From Actinomycetota bacterium (GTDB lineage: Bacteria > Actinomycetota > UBA4738): a stretch of DNA of 24,055 bases. The stretch covers positions 1 to 24,055 of the forward strand of contig VAYJ01000019.1 of the NCBI GenBank assembly GCA_005888465.1, in the 5' to 3' direction. A program made the position numbers and the translations under genes. The notes below the pieces were generated by a model. It saw only the letters and a program-made list of their open reading frames with translations. It was not told the DNA's origin and did no database searches. Positions 21,592-24,055 of the stretch are shown here, in pieces. How positions within the stretch are numbered: position 1 is the stretch's first letter; the number at the start of each line of letters is the position of its first letter.

Positions 21592-21921
21592 CTACTCGGG
21601 CGCCGCGAAGCTCGCGACGAAAGGCGAGTCCTTCTCCACCGGACCCACCTGAGCGGCTCCGCCCGGCGAGCCGAGCCCGGTCACGGATTCGGCGAAGAAC
21701 TCCGCGTTGATCGGCGTGTAGTTCTTCCACTCGGCCGGCACGTCGTCCTCGTAGAAGATCGCCGTCACCGGGCAGACCGGCTCGCAGGCACCGCAGTCCA
21801 CGCACTCGTCGGGGTGGATGTAGAGCATGCGGCCGCCCTCGTAGATGCAGTCGACCGGGCACTCGTCGACGCAGGCCCGGTCCTTCACGTCGATGCAGGG
21901 CTCGCAGATCGTGTACGTCAT
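21592..21921 (-). CDS. 7Fe ferredoxin (FdxA type)
   Basis: This 109-residue soluble electron carrier has the cysteine layout of 7Fe ferredoxins. C9, C17 and C50 should bind a 3Fe-4S cluster and C21, C40, C43 and C46 a 4Fe-4S cluster, with C25 free and C6 extra (TICEPCIDVKDRACVDECPVDC and ECVDCGACEPVCP). The C-terminal extension (WKNYTPINAEFF) is typical of the FdxA type. ATG 21921 is preceded by GGGGAG 6 bases away. It ends 8 bases from the stop of the convergent FrhB-like gene. Upstream lie two 9-base tandem repeats (21941-21958) and a TAGACT box on the minus strand that may be its promoter. Confidence 0.95.
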   Translation of the reverse strand: MTYTICEPCIDVKDRACVDECPVDCIYEGGRMLYIHPDECVDCGACEPVCPVTAIFYEDDVPAEWKNYTPINAEFFAESVTGLGSPGGAAQVGPVEKDSPFVASFAAPE

Positions 21922-21940
21922 GGGATTCTCCCCTTATCCA

Positions 21941-21958
21941 CCGTGTGAACCGTGTTAA
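21941..21958. repeat. Two imperfect 9-bp tandem repeats upstream of the ferredoxin gene
   Basis: CCGTGTGAA (21941-21949) is followed directly by CCGTGTTAA (21950-21958), differing at one base. They lie 20-37 bases before the ferredoxin ATG, between a possible -10 (TAGACT, minus strand) and the ribosome binding site, so they fall in the leader or the promoter. They may be a binding site or chance. Confidence 0.45.
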
Positions 21959-21997
21959 TGCAGTCTACCTGCCTGGACGCGGAGCGCAAGCGCCGCT

Positions 21998-22894
21998 TCA
22001 GCGCTCAACGGCGGGATCGGGGGCGGCCGCGAGCACGGTGCCCATCACGGAGGAGAGCGGGTCGAGCGCCGGGACCGGATAGCAGAGCACGAGATCCGCC
22101 CCCGCCTCCCGGAAGGCGTCGAACCGGGCCAGCGCTTGGGTGCGACTCCCGGAGACGGTGAGGGCGCGCACGACCGCGTCGGGAGGCCCCGACGGTCGCG
22201 CGGCCTCGCGCAGGCCCATTGCCTCGAGCTGCCGCTGATAGTGCGGGATCGCGGCGTACCGTCCCACCATCGCGCCGAGCGCCGCAATAGCGACGTCCTC
22301 GTCGATGCCCAGGCAGGCGCGCACGTAGACACCGATGGTCACGGCCGACGGATCGCGCCCGGCGCGCTCGGCCGCCTCACGAACGAGCGTCGTGGCCTGC
22401 GCCACGCGCTCCGGCGTGCACCAGTTGAGGAGCACGCCGTCGGCGACCTCACCGGCGAGCGACACCATCCCGTCTCCGAGCGCGCCGAGCCAGACCGGGA
22501 CCGTCCGCGCCTCGTCCGTGAGCTCCAGCTCGCCGATCGAGGACCTGACGTCGCCCAAGTAACGCCGAACCGCGTCGAGCGAACCGCTCGAGCCCGCACC
22601 GATCCCCAGGATGGCCCGGCCGCCGGAGAGGTCCTGGAGGCTGGCGGCCGCCATCGCGGTGGTGCCGGCGCTCCGCGCGTCGAGCGTGACGACCCCTGTG
22701 CCCAGGCTGAGACGGTTCGTGGCCGAGGCGAACCCCGCCAAGGCCACGAAGGCGTCTCGGGCGCTGATCTCCGGCACGAACACGGCCGCATAGCCCGTGT
22801 CCTCGGCGGTTTCCACGACCTGCCTCAGTTCGGGCCACGGCAGCGGGTCGCGAAGGACCACGCCCGTGGCGCCGGGTATCGTCATGCTGCCCAT
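21998..22894 (-). CDS. LLM-class (luciferase-like) F420-dependent oxidoreductase
   Basis: This 298-residue protein has the TIM-barrel pattern of the luciferase-like monooxygenase family: ELRQVVETAEDTGYAAVFVPE at the first helix and strand, LAGFASATNRLSLGTGVVTLDARSA, the LQDLSGGRAILGIGAGSSGS loop and VPVWLGALGDGMVSLAGEVADGVLLNWCTPE. In high-GC bacteria most members with this pattern use reduced F420 as hydride donor, and the FrhB-like gene nearby supports that here. The substrate is unknown. ATG 22894 and ATG 22885 are both possible starts; neither has a strong ribosome binding site. It is divergent from the alpha/beta hydrolase and co-directional with the ferredoxin gene, 76 bases upstream. 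Confidence 0.9.
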   Translation of the reverse strand: MGSMTIPGATGVVLRDPLPWPELRQVVETAEDTGYAAVFVPEISARDAFVALAGFASATNRLSLGTGVVTLDARSAGTTAMAAASLQDLSGGRAILGIGAGSSGSLDAVRRYLGDVRSSIGELELTDEARTVPVWLGALGDGMVSLAGEVADGVLLNWCTPERVAQATTLVREAAERAGRDPSAVTIGVYVRACLGIDEDVAIAALGAMVGRYAAIPHYQRQLEAMGLREAARPSGPPDAVVRALTVSGSRTQALARFDAFREAGADLVLCYPVPALDPLSSVMGTVLAAAPDPAVER

Positions 22895-23019
22895 CGTCGC
22901 ACAGCGAAGGCCCTCGATCCCCTGGAGCCGCGACGGACGCCATCACCATCGAGACGAAGGACGGCCTGCAGCTCGAGGGCGTCGTCCGCGATCCGGACGG
23001 CGAGGCGCGCGGCACCGCC

Positions 23020-23580
23020 GTGATCTGCCATGCCCACCCACGATTCGGCGGGAGCAAGGACCATCCCCTCCTCTGGCAGATCCGCATCGCGCTCGCTCGG
23101 GCCGGTCTCGCCGTGCTCTCGTTCAACTTCCGCGGCGTGATGGGGTCGGAAGGTTCGTTCGGGGGCGGAACGGCCGAGATCGAGGACGCGCGCGCCGCCA
23201 TCGGGTTCATCCGCGGTCACGCCGCGGGGCCCACGTTCATCGCGGGTTGGTCCTTCGGCGCGAACGTAGCCCTCCGCGCGAGCATGGACGACGATCGCGT
23301 GGCGGCGCTCGCGCTCCTCGCCCTCCCGCTTGGGGAGACCTCCCTCGATCTCCCCCCGATCCCGGGCTCCGTGGTGGCCTTCGACCGACCGGTCCTGCTG
23401 CTCGCGAGCGACGACGACGCCTACTGCCCCTTGCCGAAGCTGCGGGAGTTCGCGTCGCGGGTCCCCCGCGCCTCGGTGACAGTCTTCGAGGGCACGGACC
23501 ACTACTTCAAGGGGCGCGAACGGGACGCCGGGGACGCCGTTGGCCGATTCGCGGAGGGGGCGCTCTTCGGCGATCCCTAA
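23020..23580 (+). CDS. Alpha/beta hydrolase (COG2945-like); true N-terminus probably upstream
   Basis: This is a serine alpha/beta hydrolase of the small COG2945-like group. Counting from GTG 23020 (186 residues), the N-terminal HAHPRFGGSKDHPLLW strand-loop and FNFRGVMGSEGSFGGG are typical, the nucleophile is in GWSFGAN (G-x-S-x-G), an Asp lies in LASDDDAYCPLP and the His in GTDHYFKG. The expected first strands (ITIETKDGLQLEGVVRDPDG) are visible in the same frame from about 22936 but no ATG, GTG or TTG precedes them, so either a rare start codon is used or the upstream sequence has a frameshift. Substrate unknown. The stop overlaps the convergent small membrane gene by 4 bases. Confidence 0.85.
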   Translation: MICHAHPRFGGSKDHPLLWQIRIALARAGLAVLSFNFRGVMGSEGSFGGGTAEIEDARAAIGFIRGHAAGPTFIAGWSFGANVALRASMDDDRVAALALLALPLGETSLDLPPIPGSVVAFDRPVLLLASDDDAYCPLPKLREFASRVPRASVTVFEGTDHYFKGRERDAGDAVGRFAEGALFGDP

Positions 23581-23804
23581 GAGCGGCGGTCGCGAATCTC
23601 GATCGTCGAGGAGCCGCCGGCCGAGCGCCACCGTTCGACGCCGCGGCGAACGTACCGCCGCACCCGCCAAAGGACCAGCGCCCCGGCGAGCGTCAGGCCG
23701 AGCATGATTCCGAGGGCCACGCCGAGGGCAACCTTGACGAGGAAGCCGAGGATCCCCGCCATGGCGAGGAGCACCAGGATCAGCACGAAGATGAGCAGTC
23801 CCAT
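23577..23804 (-). CDS. Small two-helix membrane protein
   Basis: This 75-residue protein has two hydrophobic helices (about residues 2-20 and 22-47, with a Lys between them) followed by a basic tail (RVRRYVRRGVERWRS). It does not match a family I can name. AGGA lies 5 bases before ATG 23804. The stop overlaps the hydrolase stop by 4 bases. Single small membrane proteins of this kind are common next to housekeeping genes, and coding is supported mainly by the hydrophobic pattern and the ribosome binding site. Confidence 0.65.
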   Translation of the reverse strand: MGLLIFVLILVLLAMAGILGFLVKVALGVALGIMLGLTLAGALVLWRVRRYVRRGVERWRSAGGSSTIEIRDRRS

Positions 23805-23858
23805 CGATTCCTTTCGACGAGCCCAGTGTACGCCGGGCCGCGAGATCGGGCCGCGGGC

Positions 23859-24055
23859 ATGATCCTGGTCGGCACGAGTGGCTGGCAGTACGACTCGTGG
23901 CGAGCGCGCTTCTACCCCCGCGGCCTTCCCGCGCGCGACTGGCTCGCCTGGTACGCGTCTCGCTTCCCCGTGGTCGAGGTGAACAACACGTTCTACCGAT
24001 TGCCCGCCGAGGCGACGTTCGAGCGGTGGCGGGACGAGATGCCCGCCGGCTTCAC
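23859..24055 (+). CDS. DUF72 family protein, N-terminal part (runs off the window)
   Basis: The first 65 codons encode the start of a DUF72 (YecE-like) TIM-barrel protein: ILVGTSGWQYDSWRARFYP, then LPARDWLAWYASRFPVVEVNNTFYRLP and EATFERWRDEMPAGF. The NxTFYRLP motif is the family hallmark. Function is unknown, although some members are linked to nucleic-acid processing by neighbourhood. No clear ribosome binding site is seen before the ATG. The gene continues past base 24055. Confidence 0.88.
   Translation, partial: MILVGTSGWQYDSWRARFYPRGLPARDWLAWYASRFPVVEVNNTFYRLPAEATFERWRDEMPAGF

Noticed and set aside
20372..21862. Long minus-strand open frame opposite the FrhB-like gene
   Set aside because: No domain is visible; the plus-strand FrhB-like cysteine motifs and the ferredoxin gene explain this DNA.
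1..24055. CRISPR arrays, insertion sequences, prophage genes, tRNAs or rRNAs
   Set aside because: I looked for regular repeats, transposase or integrase motifs and cloverleaf-like sequences on both strands and saw none; a dedicated tRNA search was not possible.

Overview
The window looks like a chromosomal segment of a high-GC, probably uncultured bacterium, most likely an actinomycete-like lineage (Actinomycetota; a high-GC Chloroflexota lineage cannot be excluded). Reasons: strongly GC-biased third codon positions, many GTG starts, several -10 boxes 6-11 nt before start codons (leaderless-type transcripts), a FrhB-type and an LLM-class protein that both point to coenzyme F420, and a tandem cystathionine beta-synthase / gamma-synthase pair. 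The gene content is mostly metabolic. I see no insertion sequence, prophage, CRISPR array, rRNA or tRNA, and no gene-free stretch longer than 300 bases.

Layout, left to right. (1) 1-2050: the tail of an aldehyde dehydrogenase, a DinB-like protein, an SRPBCC protein on the opposite strand and a DUF2269-like membrane protein, followed by a strong hairpin. (2) 2245-7462: histidine degradation. HutI (+), HutH (-) and HutU (-) are interleaved with an AlkD-type DNA alkylation repair gene (+), so this is not a normal hut operon. The HutI N-terminus is frameshifted in this sequence. No hutF or hutG is in view. (3) 7553-9911: a secreted PQQ-type sugar dehydrogenase and a response regulator with an intact EAL (c-di-GMP phosphodiesterase) domain. 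(4) 9957-12669: the most distinctive block, a compact co-directional locus with an ER-type (Ser/His) SipW-like signal peptidase, two exported proteins carrying SipW-type signal peptides, and one anchored protein of unknown function. It resembles the tapA-sipW-tasA matrix-fibre operon of Bacillus in gene logic. (5) 12693-15208: the transsulfuration genes. (6) 15210-16390 (-): a CoA-binding protein fused in frame to a DUF4177 module, and a NudL-type Nudix hydrolase. (7) 16422-18136: a flavin disulfide oxidoreductase overlapping an ErpA/IscA-type Fe-S carrier. (8) 18158-19679: an orphan promoter pointing into the 3' end of clpP, clpP (-), and a divergent SRPBCC-ArsR pair. Two matching palindromes sit in the clpP/SRPBCC intergenic region. 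(9) 19676-22894: a PD-(D/E)XK-like protein, an F420-type FrhB protein, a 7Fe ferredoxin and an LLM-class F420 oxidoreductase. (10) 22936-24055: an alpha/beta hydrolase without a clear start, a small membrane protein and the beginning of a DUF72 gene.

Candidates for something under-described are the SipW/TasA-like locus with its EAL neighbour, the clpP/ArsR palindromes, the orphan promoter antisense to clpP, the CoA-binding/DUF4177 fusion with an internal ribosome binding site, and the PD-(D/E)XK-like protein. All function calls rest on reading motifs by eye. No database search was run.
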